Position numbers and translations under genes: made by a program. Below are positions 1 through 11,369 of a DNA stretch of 64,000 nucleotides, in pieces; the stretch's first letter is position 1, and the number at the start of each line of letters is the position of its first letter. The notes under the pieces were generated by a model, which searched no databases, was not told the DNA's origin, and saw nothing but the letters and a program-made list of their open reading frames with translations. This DNA comes from Rotaria macrura (taxonomy: Eukaryota; Rotifera; Eurotatoria; Philodinida; Philodinidae), in assembly GCA_900239685.1 (NCBI GenBank), contig OENT01000417.1, positions 1-64,000 on the forward strand. Reading direction: 5' to 3'.

Positions 1-360
1 AAAAGCACAATGGACATAGTATACTGCTGCAAAAAAATATCTGACTCACCTTTGTTGTCTCGCTCGCTTCGCGCTCACATTTATTTGAAGTTTGCAGAAT
101 AACTAACAGATACGCTTTGTTCTTAACCTCGTGACTGTTTTCAATGTAATGGTAATTTCCCACTGAGAAACACTCTGTTGCAAAAAGAAAAGCAACAGAA
201 GGTGACCTGAAATTGCAACATCGAAGTGTAAGAAACAAACGTAATCATTCCCAGTAATAAAATTATTTTCCCTCGCGACTCGAAACAACTTTCCACGACC
301 TCATTTAAGTTAAACTTCTACACTTCTACTTCGTTTTAACTATTCTATTTTGCTGTACAG
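1..360. other. Left-edge non-coding / 5' flank of F-box gene
   Basis: I see no supported gene here. A GTGAGT-type donor reads on the minus strand at about 49-44, so the tail of a leftward gene could lie beyond the edge, but no coding similarity backs this. The segment ends in tgctgtacag directly before the ATG at 361. That is a good 3' splice site, so either a 5'-UTR intron or a trans-splice acceptor ends at 360. Confidence 0.4.
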
Positions 361-2211
361 ATGTCGCCAACGAAACTTGAATCGCTTCCAAATGAACTAT
401 TAAGTGATATCTTCGAAAAATATATCAATGGACTAGACGTGATAAGATCCTTTGGCTTTCAACTCAATCAACGTTTTGATGCCCTCGTTCTTCAATGTCA
501 ACGGCTTCGTTTTGATTTTACCCGATGCCAAAAAGATGATTTCCGTTTTTGTATGGGGCTCTTACGAGCGTATATCGATAGAATAGAACACTTGGTCATA
601 TCGGATGAAGATGCGCCTGGTCAAGTACATGCCTTTCTATCATTTTTTCCGTCGTTTCAATCATTTACACGACTTCGTTCGCTTCATGTTACAGCGAATT
701 CTCAAACTCTCGACCATTCGGTCTTTGAACGAGCTCTTTGGTCTTTATCGAAAACGCACATTAGATCTTTGTCAATCAATGCAGCTTTCGGAGAAGAGGG
801 AGCACGTTTTCGATCTCATATCATCGATATTTTTCGTATGCAGTCACTTAAACGATTTTCTTTGACAAGCGATGTTCAACAGATCGAATGGAGCGACCTA
901 GTCAATGTTTCATCAAATATTGAATGTTTGACTATATCTGGTATTGGGCTTGAGCTTCAAGTTCTGCAATACATTTTTGAATGCGCTCCTCGTCTTAAAC
1001 ATCTAGATGTCAAAGCAATCAGCAGAAAAGGATATCGCTATTCAGACACACGAACAAAACGACCAAAACATAAAACTATTACAATGTCTGAACTTCGCAC
1101 ATTAGTCTTGTCTTTGCAAGAGAATAGTTCCATTGGCATGGACATGTTAACTGAATACTTTTCTTTAATGCCTGGTTTAAATTGTCTGTATGTTAAAGCA
1201 TATGGAGAACTTCTCGATGCCGATGCTTGGAAATTGATGTTTGAAACAACTATACCATCGGTGACTCATTTCACTCTCCGTACAACAACAGATGACACAA
1301 GTATGGTTGAACGTGAGAAGATTCTGACTTCCTTTCAAAGTCCCTACTGGATGCAGAAAAAGAATTACAATGTCATAATAACTCAACATGACGATTCAAT
1401 CTTTGATAGTTTCGAAATCGGTGCAGTGAATTTTCCTGTTCCAGATGTATCTGATTCGCCGACAGTTCATTATTGGAAAGCCCCTATTCGTACTATTGAA
1501 AATGCTTTTACGAAAGTAAATGAAAGTGTCAGTTTAAAAGTCGGTGGGACGATGGAGTATGCATCGGGTCATTACTATTTTGATAATGTGATATCCCTTG
1601 AATTGACTAATGTGAGCGATAGTTTATTGGCATGGTTGAAAACTCATGTGAATTTTTCACATATCAAGAAATTGACAATTCAAAAGATTGAAAATAATGC
1701 AGAAGCGTTAGCGATGCTCCTCAAATGCCTTGCAAATCTTAATTGTTTAAGCGCATGTCCCGAACTGATTGTTGCCAACTCGCTTGCTTTCGTGAGAGAA
1801 AACAAGCCAATACGACATCTCAACATATCTCTTTCAAAATATGCATGCAAGGAAGAAGAAATCGTTACTATTGCAAATTGTTTTCCTTATGTGGAACATC
1901 TGACGATCAATGCGGAAAACTTATATAATGTTTCACTTTTGAAACGATGCTTTGAACACCTTCGAAGTCTTAGTTTCGACGTTGAATCACCTAGTATGTT
2001 TCGTCGATACGATTCTGATTACGAACGAAAAAGTTGGATGTATGATCTGAAACGAGTAACGAAGTTCTTATTTGAGGTCACCAATGGTTTAATGACAGTT
2101 TGGTTGGATGAAGCGGCGTTCGAAGATCCTTATTGGAAAAGATTTGCACAGAACTCGTTAAACCAACAACCAAAGGCTTTATTGGGCGGAAGACGCTTTA
2201 GAAGAAATTGA
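361..2211 (+). CDS. F-box domain protein with degenerate leucine-rich repeats (616 aa)
   Basis: This single uninterrupted reading frame encodes 616 residues. Residues 5-45 (LESLPNELLSDIFEKY then a leucine-rich helix) fit an F-box, the Skp1-binding module of SCF ubiquitin ligases. The remainder carries many spaced L-x-x-L-x-L segments such as LRSLHVTA, IECLTISG, LRTLVLSL and VEHLTINA, resembling irregular leucine-rich repeats that could bind a substrate. There is no signal peptide or membrane segment. The start is the first ATG of the frame, right after a cag acceptor-like site. Intronless F-box/LRR-like genes of this size are numerous in bdelloid rotifers (known of the group); placement in that family is by resemblance. 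The substrate is unknown. It is the only gene here with a long ORF and no introns, which may point to a retrocopy or a fast-evolving family. Confidence 0.8.
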   Translation: MSPTKLESLPNELLSDIFEKYINGLDVIRSFGFQLNQRFDALVLQCQRLRFDFTRCQKDDFRFCMGLLRAYIDRIEHLVISDEDAPGQVHAFLSFFPSFQSFTRLRSLHVTANSQTLDHSVFERALWSLSKTHIRSLSINAAFGEEGARFRSHIIDIFRMQSLKRFSLTSDVQQIEWSDLVNVSSNIECLTISGIGLELQVLQYIFECAPRLKHLDVKAISRKGYRYSDTRTKRPKHKTITMSELRTLVLSLQENSSIGMDMLTEYFSLMPGLNCLYVKAYGELLDADAWKLMFETTIPSVTHFTLRTTTDDTSMVEREKILTSFQSPYWMQKKNYNVIITQHDDSIFDSFEIGAVNFPVPDVSDSPTVHYWKAPIRTIENAFTKVNESVSLKVGGTMEYASGHYYFDNVISLELTNVSDSLLAWLKTHVNFSHIKKLTIQKIENNAEALAMLLKCLANLNCLSACPELIVANSLAFVRENKPIRHLNISLSKYACKEEEIVTIANCFPYVEHLTINAENLYNVSLLKRCFEHLRSLSFDVESPSMFRRYDSDYERKSWMYDLKRVTKFLFEVTNGLMTVWLDEAAFEDPYWKRFAQNSLNQQPKALLGGRRFRRN

Positions 2212-5200
2212 AATCATTTTTTATCAATGCTTTGAAATGGAATACTATGAACAGTCTTGTTTGTTTTATGTGAACAGCTGAATTTTTGGATAAATTATCT
2301 AATCTTGATTATAGCTAGTTGGAGAGCAAAGTCAGAATGAGAACGTGTGCTTAAAATCGATTCATCGCATCTAATTGAAGCTATTTGTATGGTACTAAGA
2401 CATTGTTGCTTGCCTTGAACCAATAACTAGCTTCTATTTACTGGCAAGACTATAAGGAGGAATTCGAGGGAAATCGCAGGTCTCATTGATATAGATATAT
2501 GAAATATTGTCGCATAGAGATATGAAAAATAGATCTTTCAGATGGAAAATAAGATTCCTCTCACAGCATGATTACCAAAACTGAAACAGTGATTAATTTC
2601 GTGGAACTTTGACAAATAAAAAGACTGTCCAATCTAAATAGAGAATAAGTGGAAAGCGGGAAATGATGAAAAATCGAACTTTTACCAGGCGGATATTGGC
2701 ATTCAGTGAGCTTTCTCTTCTTGCCTGAACTAGTCGGACAATAGTATGACATGTAATGCATATTCGGCTTCCAGAGCATTTGACAGCTGAGAGTATTGAA
2801 ACTTTATTCTAGTGTTACTACTCCATGGTTTCGTTTCTAGGGTAACTGAATAGGTACTTGCTACTAGTTCATTGTGCTCTGTACATCTTCATTCACTCTT
2901 CTTCCGTAAAAACTAAAGATCTTTATTATGTAGCCGAAAAGATTTACCTACTTGAGATAAGCAAAACTATTTACAACTAATTGAGTTCGTCGATCATACT
3001 TCATATATATTGATAGTTGTCAGTCACTTTTGATATGTTTTCACACTATATGAGAGACTTAATGATACAGTCTACGCTTGAAGTTGTGCACACTCTATAA
3101 AGATAGAATAATAAATTCTTTTCTAATCTCACTGACTTTCTCCTTATGATTCTGTAATAGTATGAGAATAAGAGCAGCGGTCAATTTCAGACGAATGAAA
3201 CGTATAACCATTCAATTACTCTTGTCATGAATCGCCACAGTTGTATACTCCCAGTATAGGTATGAGTTACATATTTTAGTGTTACATTGACATCCTTCTA
3301 TCTCTAGCTCAATAGGCAACATAAAGACGCACTTAGTATCCCAGGTTCGGTGAAGCTTTCTTATTGTAATATATAACGGCTGGTTTTGAGATAGGGATGG
3401 ACCCAAGGGGGAAACGACAAGTTATGAGTTTAACTGATTTTAATGATTTATTTTGAGTTTCATGTGAGTTGAATCGGTAGTTTCCCCTTGGCGGTGATCT
3501 AACTGTACATATTTCTGCTTCGATATCAGTTCATCTCAAGTGTTTACTTTTTTTCATGACTTTATTGGTAGCATATGTATCATCGAGATAGAAATTAAAT
3601 CGATAAGTTTTTCAAACCTCACAAGACAACAAGGTCTTAAAATGTCATTCACAGGCAGAAATACTTTTAACTAGGATATTTTGAAAATTTTAACTTCGTA
3701 GAAAATCTCCAGTCAAGATATCTGGCACAGTTTTAATGTCGAAGCTATTCGATGAAAAATGAAAGAATCTCATTTGTTTGTCAGAAATTTAACACCTTCT
3801 TAACTTAAGCCTCTATTGACAAGGATTAATATGTATCGACAAAAATTGTGACTAAACTATCATCCCAGAATTCTTCTGTAAGATCGAGTACGTTGCGGAA
3901 AGAAAAACATTGCGATCATTTTCTTAAAGAACTGGAAAATCTTTAATTGCATTGAAGAATTCGTCTTACCACATTCTCTTCAATAACTGAAGAATTAATT
4001 TTCATATCGTAACGATTTCTTCTTTAGAATAGAAGTTTAAAACAAATAAATTGTTATAAAATTCTTTTCATTGTTTGACTATTGTGTAATGACTTCATGT
4101 TTAGTTTGTGGTTTATTTAACAGTGAGAAAACAGAAATATTAGGTTTCAAATGCGGCCAATCAAATCCTACATGTGTTGAGAAAGAAATAAAAGTATGCT
4201 TACAATCATAAATAGTCATCGTTCATTCAGAAAAAATGAACAGTGAATATTTGAAAGGTATCTGCGACTTCTTTAACATTTCCAAAACTAAAAGAAAGAA
4301 CGAGTGAATTTTCAAAATTCATCCTACTCTTAGAATGTTACACGACAAACAATCGAAGATATCAATGCAATAGATAAAAGCTATTCGTGAAGAATAATAG
4401 GTTATCCATTTTCAAAGCATACACATTACACTGTTGCATTGATTATATTGTACATTAGAATAAAAATGTTTAAAATACTGAGAAACTTCAGAATTTTTCA
4501 TTCTTTTCATTCCAAATACATAACTCGCATAGTATTTACTTTCATAAGAAGATCTTCAATCAATAAAATTATATCGATTTCAAATACGAGTCATCTTTAT
4601 GCATCTAATATTTCACGTAGGGATCTATCGTTGAAATAATATTACAGAATATATTTTTAAACAAGGACCATTGCTTATCGGTAAATAATATATCTACATT
4701 TATCACTGTTTATCTTATGAAAAACAGAGTATTAAAAAGGAATATACTCAACCTAAGGTGAAACTTAAATTTCAATGTTGTTCTTAATCTAAAATATTTT
4801 TAGCATGGATGCCAAATGAAACTATCGTTAAAGGTTATAGACTTTAAGTTATAATAGGAAAAAAAATTTTACTATCAAGAATTAGAGAACTAATCGGTTG
4901 AAAATACATTTTTTGTATATAATAGATTGAAAGCATGACCAACAATATGACCATGTTCGTCTGCAATTTACAAGTCCAACGGAAGTTACACATACATTTT
5001 ATTTTTGAAATGATTGAATTAATGAAGAAAAAGAACAACTGATCAATGGAATCAACATTTTATGAAATGCTGACTATAATTTTGATGCATGCTTTGAATG
5101 AATATAGACCCGAATAATTACTGAACGTGACATCCGTATTATTATGACTACAGTAGTCAATATTTTGCGGATGTACGATCAATTGAAATAAATCCTCGAA

Positions 5201-6356
5201 AATTCATAAACATAAAAAACGCACTCGAGTGAGCGATGATCGACATTTTGATTTTTCGTCTTTTTTTTGTCGAGAAAATATAATATATAAGCACTCTATC
5301 AGAATCAATATCCGTAAAACAGATGAGTGAATAAGAATTTCAATAGAGAAAAGTTAACTTGATACCGGAAGTTTATTTACAAAAGAAATAATGCTTAAGA
5401 AGTAAATAGAATAAAGTAGAATTTATTAGTTTTTGACTACTACCAAGGAATGAAATTGACTTATTTAGTAAGCGGCTTTTTTTAAATCAAATATAAAAAG
5501 AATATAGAACGAATATTTTCATGATTTTTTTCATTCTGTCGGTACTCGATACGTTTCTTTTACAAGTGATTTCAAACTATTAGTTCACTCGTACAATAGA
5601 ACTTCTGTCAACGTTGTATCAAAAGTATACGTTTTTCTTTTTTTGTAATATTAAAATGATTAAACAAACAGAACTTGCCGATCATGATCAAAAGTTTGAT
5701 TAAAAATTCTTTATGAAAACAATTCTGTGAATAGAAACATTCGACTGACATACGTAGAACATATTTTAAATCCTTAGTTATTCTTATGGATTACTTGTTT
5801 TGATTTACCATGAATTCTATTCTAAGTTTGTTATAAGTTGACCTCATTCATTCATTTATCTATTGAAACATTTTATCGATTTTATTATATGTTGGAAAGA
5901 CTATGATTATTTTCTTTAATGTGAGTGTATGCAATATGTACTGCACTTTAATCATTTCTGTTTCTGTCATTGTCCATCGGATGTCTTTAGAAGTTCTCTA
6001 AAAGAACAAAATTGAGCAATGAAGCAATCTAATTTAGTTGCCCATATCCGCTTGCAGTCTGAAACTTTCTATTGTTGAACTATCCCAAAATGATGACGCG
6101 ACTGCATAGCAATCAGAGTATGTCTTCCGTCTTGACGACATTCTATTTAGTTTGATCAATAGGCTGAGAATATGAGTTGATTTCCTTTCGTCTTGACGCA
6201 ACCTAATGCATATATAAATATATATATAAATATACATGTCGCAATGCAAATGCGACAGCAACGGAAACTATATACGGAAAAAGAAAGATTATCTCATCAT
6301 CTTTCGTTTCTTGTTGCTTTACTAATTTTAAGAATAACTAATCTACAACTGTTTAA

Positions 6357-6377
6357 TTCATTCATTCATTCATTCAT
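6357..6377. repeat. (ATTC)n microsatellite
   Basis: About five tandem copies of the tetranucleotide ATTC in non-coding DNA. Confidence 0.9.
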
Positions 6378-6615
6378 ATCATATTTGCTAATGACCTTGT
6401 AAATGAAGCCTCATCGATTTGTATGATTACTTTTGCACCTGGTTCTATTGAACAATTGTCTATCGTTTTAAATTTCATATTGATCAACAATGATCAGCCT
6501 TGAATCGAAAGTAATTTGTAAGTGTGTGTCTATGTGCTTTATCTGGTATGGTGTGAAAATTCATCATTGAAAAAGCACTAATAACAGTAAGCAATTAAAC
6601 TTCTTCTTCTTTTTG

Positions 6616-6620
6616 TACAC

Positions 6621-6662
<42 letters not shown>
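6616..6662. repeat. (AC)n-(AT)n compound microsatellite
   Basis: About eight AC units run into an uninterrupted AT tract of roughly a dozen units. It is non-coding. Confidence 0.95.
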
Positions 6663-7385
6663 GTACTTACATATATACGCTTGGGGAAATTATGATCAAT
6701 TGTTCGTTCAACAATCAAACATATGAACCTCTGCCTTCTGTCTCATAGTATTCACTAGAAAAATTTAATCGATTAGTAAAGAATCAAAAAGATTATGTCT
6801 GATAGTTCTCTTTGATCCAATCTTTTGGAATAAAGATGATTGTCATGCTAGGAAAGATGCCATCAATACAATTATCTTTTTCTTTTTGTGTAAGTGACCT
6901 TTCGAGTATAATAAAAGAAAAAGAGTATTGTCCCTGAATCATCCAAGCACTATAGTCAGTTCATCATTACAAAGAAAGCAAGCGTGTGATGTAATTAGAA
7001 GAGAAAAAAAAGAAAGATTTGCTGTTACTTCTTCTATTCTCAGATTACATCATTCATTCATTTTCTTTTTATTCATCTATGTATACTATATATTCATCCA
7101 GCTCGGGATTCAATTTCACTTGAAAAGACAAGAATGAAAGTCAACGGTAAAGTAATCAGAAGATGGCACGCACGCAAGAATAAGTAACAACCGGAAGAAT
7201 CTTTAAGCAGACGATACTGTAAGGTCAATCTGAAAGCTTTTTTTTCCTGATAAATATACACACGGGGAAAGAAAATTAATATTGTTGCTATGTCGGTTTA
7301 CATCAGTCAAACTCTTTATCTGTTTATGAACTCGTGATAATTGTGTATATGTGAAAATACCAGTCTCGTCATCTGTTCATTTCAA

Positions 7386-7408
7386 ATATATATATATATA
7401 TATATATA
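7386..7408. repeat. (TA)n microsatellite
   Basis: An uninterrupted TA tract of about eleven units. Confidence 0.95.
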
Positions 7409-7725
7409 CGTATACATCTGACCCATTGAGCCTTGAGCAAAAGGTGAACAAAAAAGAATAGAACGCTTTCGATCAGCATACATACATGAATCTGAGATAA
7501 AGAGATAAATCAAAACAAAACACTCTCAATAATGTCAATTACCCTTGAACGTATTTTGTTTTCTTTTTGTGACTGTCTATATTGGTCTTTGTTCAAACGT
7601 ACGACCTTTTTCTTTATAGTCAAGTATTTCACTGTCGGATCACATTGCCATATATCTAGTATAATACACTAATCTTTTGACTTTGTGTCTGGACGAGTGT
7701 TTTCTTACATAAACATCACTGAGAC

Positions 7726-7741
7726 GAGAGAGAGAGAGAGA
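7726..7741. repeat. (GA)n microsatellite
   Basis: A short GA tract followed directly by an A-run and a G-run. Confidence 0.9.
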
Positions 7742-8132
7742 AAGGGGGGAATGTTCATTCATATCACACTCTTATCGGTAGTAATAACAATTCTGAAGCA
7801 CGCCCCATCCCACTGAGGCGCATCTAAGCTACTTATAGCTTTCATACAAAGGAAAACACTCTATGCAAGTAATAATTATGATGATTTGCTGTTGTAAAAT
7901 TGACTCGTCTCGATATACTTTTAGCATCTATTCATGGCTGCATCGTTTCCTTTTTCCATAAATTTGTTAACAATTAAGTTATGTCTCGACGGAACCAACA
8001 TCAACAACTAACTATACATAAATATAGAGACCCATTAGACAACGAGACAATTCCCACTACATATTTCTTTTTCTTTTTTTGAAAATAGTCTAGCTACTTG
8101 TTACAAGAAAGAAGAATTTGTTACCAATGGAT

Positions 8133-8187
8133 TACACACACATATATAAATATATACATACACATATATGTGTATGTATATAATATA
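8133..8187. repeat. AC/TA mixed, partly palindromic simple repeat
   Basis: ACACAC passes into TATA and ATACAT units, then into the mirror TGTGTATG. Part of the tract (cacatatatgtg) is self-complementary. Confidence 0.85.
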
Positions 8188-8460
8188 AGTAGGCTCATAC
8201 TTCCGGGCTATTTAATTGCCGTACTCATGTAATTGGATCTCATCGAGCTAACGGCTGTTATGTGCATGCGGTGTGTCGTCCCTCTGGGGCTCGATCGACC
8301 CTCTCATTTTCTCTATTCAATTAGACAATGATCTCGGTTGCTGCTTCCTTAACATGCATAACATTAACCGCACCGTGTCTCTTGTCTTTTTTTTTCTCCT
8401 ATTCGTTTGCTAAGTCAAGTGGTAAAGAACATAATCTTATTTCTCTTTTTAGTTATTCAC

Positions 8461-8518
8461 TATACATACATACATACATACGTATATACATATATAAATG
8501 TATGAATATGTATGTATA
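8461..8518. repeat. (CATA)n/(TATG)n simple repeat
   Basis: Tandem CATA units change to TATG-type units on the same strand, giving a loosely self-complementary tract. Confidence 0.9.
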
Positions 8519-9120
8519 CTGAACAGCTGAATGGTTTCTCATATCGTATTGTATGATATCTTGTCATATGCGAAACAGGTAAGTGATGCAACTTTGACGA
8601 TGAGAGACAAATTAACGAGAGAATTCACCACCTCTATTGATCAAGTTTTTTTAATATTTAATATCCTTTCTTTTTCTCTACACTTAGAGTTATAAGTTTG
8701 ATTGTTATTACGTAAAAGGAAGAGAAGAAGAAAAAAAAGAGCGAAGACGAGAAGAAACTCATGTACGATTTACACACGCATACATTTATCTATCATTTTA
8801 CTCTTGGCGTGCTTTTTTTAAACGACATATACGAGTAAAATTCAACAGGCCATTTACGTGTCTTATGTAAACTTCAAATACATAGAAATTTAAGTAAGCA
8901 TCATTTTCCGATCAGTTTACTCATTGATTGTAATAGGTGATAAAACGTTTAACGCTAGAGGATATTTGTATTTATTCTTATTCGATCGTTATAAGAGTAT
9001 TGATACGCATTTAATGTGATCGATAGATCGATTTAACAAATACCACATGTTCAACTTGATTTACTGTTCTTATTCTAATGTCTAGTGATCACTCATTTGT
9101 TTTCTTTTCTCTAGTTATAC

Positions 9121-9147
9121 ATATGTATGTGTGCGTGTGTGTGTGTC
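9121..9147. repeat. (GT)n microsatellite
   Basis: TATG units lead into about eight GT units with one GC interruption. Confidence 0.9.
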
Positions 9148-9224
9148 TTAAGTTGACTGCTCTATATTAGATGAATCTGTCTTTTTCTATACTAATCTAT
9201 TTAATATGAATACTCTATTTCGTC

Positions 9225-9249
9225 TCATCATCATCATCATCATCATCAT
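9225..9249. repeat. (ATC)n trinucleotide repeat
   Basis: About eight tandem TCA/ATC units in non-coding DNA. Confidence 0.95.
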
Positions 9250-9821
9250 TGGTACCACATTGTCTTTTTTTCCTTCTTATTCTATTTATATGCAGAAATA
9301 AGGATGTAATCGAAGCTCACACATTCATATATCTAGACACTTGAACAGTACATGAGAGATGATCGTGCTTGATGAGTCGTCGAGCACATCTCTTGAGATG
9401 GAATCGACTTTGCATTGCTTTTGCGTGTTCAAGTCTTTTATTTGATTGACACGCGTGCCGCATACAACGATAAAAAAGAAGCACGTAGTTTTTGTCTGCA
9501 AAAGAGAAAAAACCTTAAGAGAAACTTCATCTGTTATTTCTATACAGGTGAGATAGAAACCAGCTGATTAACACTCATATGAACATGCACAGTAGAATAT
9601 GTGTGTACGGTGAGAGAGTCGCGACATTTCACGGTTAGGTAAAGAATAATGTCGCTTTCTTTCCCACTCGTATTTCTAATGAAATAAACTATATATATAC
9701 AAATACATACATTTTATATATGTGCACGTTTACATCTTTTCTTTTTTTTTTGTCACGACGCCGTGTCATCGAACACCATTATCGTTAAATATAGTGTGCA
9801 TTTCGATGATAAATTAATAGA

Positions 9822-10147
9822 ATGAAGACCTCCAATTTCATCTTACTTGGTCTGAACGTTTCTTTGTTATGTTTTCTTATTTCGATGAACATGCGGCAAG
9901 AGGAAATGGAGAAGAAAAAGATGTGAGTAAAGCGGATATCGAACAGAGCGAAAAACTTCAAGTATGTCTGTATGATGAATGAGAGTGCACGCTGTGACAG
10001 TATTGTTATTTTAACAGACGCATAACCAAAAACACATCATGTATCTGCCTATTCAAGGAAACACATTACTGTCTAACAGTTTATTCGTTGGAAGTATCAG
10101 TTCTTTTAATAAACAGGTTCATCTATCTATCGTTATCGTCATGTTAA
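9822..10147 (+). CDS. Candidate signal-peptide exon or small two-exon secreted ORF
   Basis: The ATG at 9822 opens a frame whose first residues (MKTSNFILLGLNVSLLCFLI) look like a signal peptide. It runs to a GTGAGT donor at 9923. A pyrimidine-rich acceptor ending at 10017 would give a 95-nt intron, typical for this genome. The joined frame (9822-9922 plus 10018-10147) stays open for 76 residues before TAA. It could be a small secreted protein, or a 5' exon of the downstream UNC5 gene. The visible phases do not connect directly to the first Ig exon, so that link is unproven. Chance occurrence in AT-rich DNA remains quite possible. Confidence 0.2.
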
Positions 10148-10185
10148 TTGTTCATTTGACCTTGAGTGTATGTTCACATACATAC

Positions 10186-10220
10186 GCACGCACACACACA
10201 CACACACACGCACACATATA
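10186..10220. repeat. (CA)n microsatellite
   Basis: About sixteen CA units with two CG interruptions. Confidence 0.95.
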
Positions 10221-11277
10221 TGTGTATATGCATGGACTGTGGTGTTGCGTGTACATTGATGATTGACGATCAATAGTGTCGATGAGTTAACAAAGAACGT
10301 GAGAGTGAATCCTTATATATAAAAAAATCAAGAAGAAGAATATGCAGGAGAAGAAAAGGAACGGGTATGTGTGATGATCCAAAACGTCCTTGCATAAAGG
10401 AAGCGATGTATGCTTACGCATATATTGTATTCTGCCTGGCATATGCCTACATATATAACAATAATGCTGTCATAAGGCATCTATGTTTTCTTTTTTCTTT
10501 TTCTATTCATTTGTCAACAATACATCATAATACATAGAATAGCTAATGTGTTTATGTCATCGTTCATTATTTCTAGATTTTTTTTTTATATCAAATTTCA
10601 TGTTTGCACACAATTGAACACATTTTCGTTTTAATTAAAAACATTTATCGGACTCAAGCTAGACACTTTGATGTTACATTTCTAGTCTTGAAAAAAAAAT
10701 GCCGCACATACAATACGTATTCTCCTCCTTCACTTTTCCTATTATAAAACTAATCATCGCAAGTTGACCTCTCTGATCAAGATATCGTTATCGTAAAAGT
10801 AGGGAAGGGGAAAAAAATTATGTTCCTTGAAGTCGTCATATACACATAGATCGATTATCAAGTTGTCGGCAAACGAGCGAGCGAGTGAAAGAGTGAGAGA
10901 AAATGTGAGGGGAAAATCAGGCAAGCGTGTAAACACAACTGGCATGGCATCTCTGGTTAACATCTCGAAGTTCGACTCAATTATTCACTCATCTAAAATA
11001 GCAGACACGTAGTCAATAATGTTTAACGTGTATGTTACTCACAATGATCGATCACGGACATCCGTATGTATAGTCTGTAATATGATCGATATGTTGAGCA
11101 GGTAGAAATATTTCTTTTGACTTAAAGATTACATATTCTAATCCTCAATTGTTCACTCATTTTATGATATTCAGCAACGAATGAGAGAAAGAGAGATTTT
11201 ATCGTAGATTTTTTCTTCTATTCTCTTTCTCTGTAAAAAAAAATGAAACGGAGGAACGAGCATCAGCATTCGTATAT

Positions 11278-11311
11278 ACATACATACATACATACATACA
11301 TAAATACATGC
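11278..11311. repeat. (CATA)n microsatellite
   Basis: About seven CATA units, ending shortly before the first Ig exon of UNC5. Confidence 0.95.
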
Positions 11312-11369
11312 ATGCGTACAGACGGCACTGTCTGAAGTGAGTTGTTCTAGATGAGATTATTTCAATGAA

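Larger units (their letters stand above)
2212..11355. other. 9-kb gene-poor block rich in simple repeats
   Basis: I found no recognisable protein domain in this block. ORFs are short and scattered on both strands. The right two thirds (about 6.2-11.3 kb) is unusually dense in AC/GT, TA, CATA, GA and ATC microsatellites, listed separately. It lies between the F-box gene and the first Ig exon of UNC5. UNC5 needs an upstream signal-peptide exon, so this block probably holds the UNC5 promoter, 5' exon(s) and first intron. That is inference. Confidence 0.5.

Noticed and set aside
27..49. Donor and acceptor-like pair on the minus strand at the left edge
   Set aside because: The implied intron would be only 23 nt and no coding sequence supports it.
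11351..11368. ATG at 11351 as UNC5 start
   Set aside because: It reads only five codons to TGA and is out of frame with the Ig domain.
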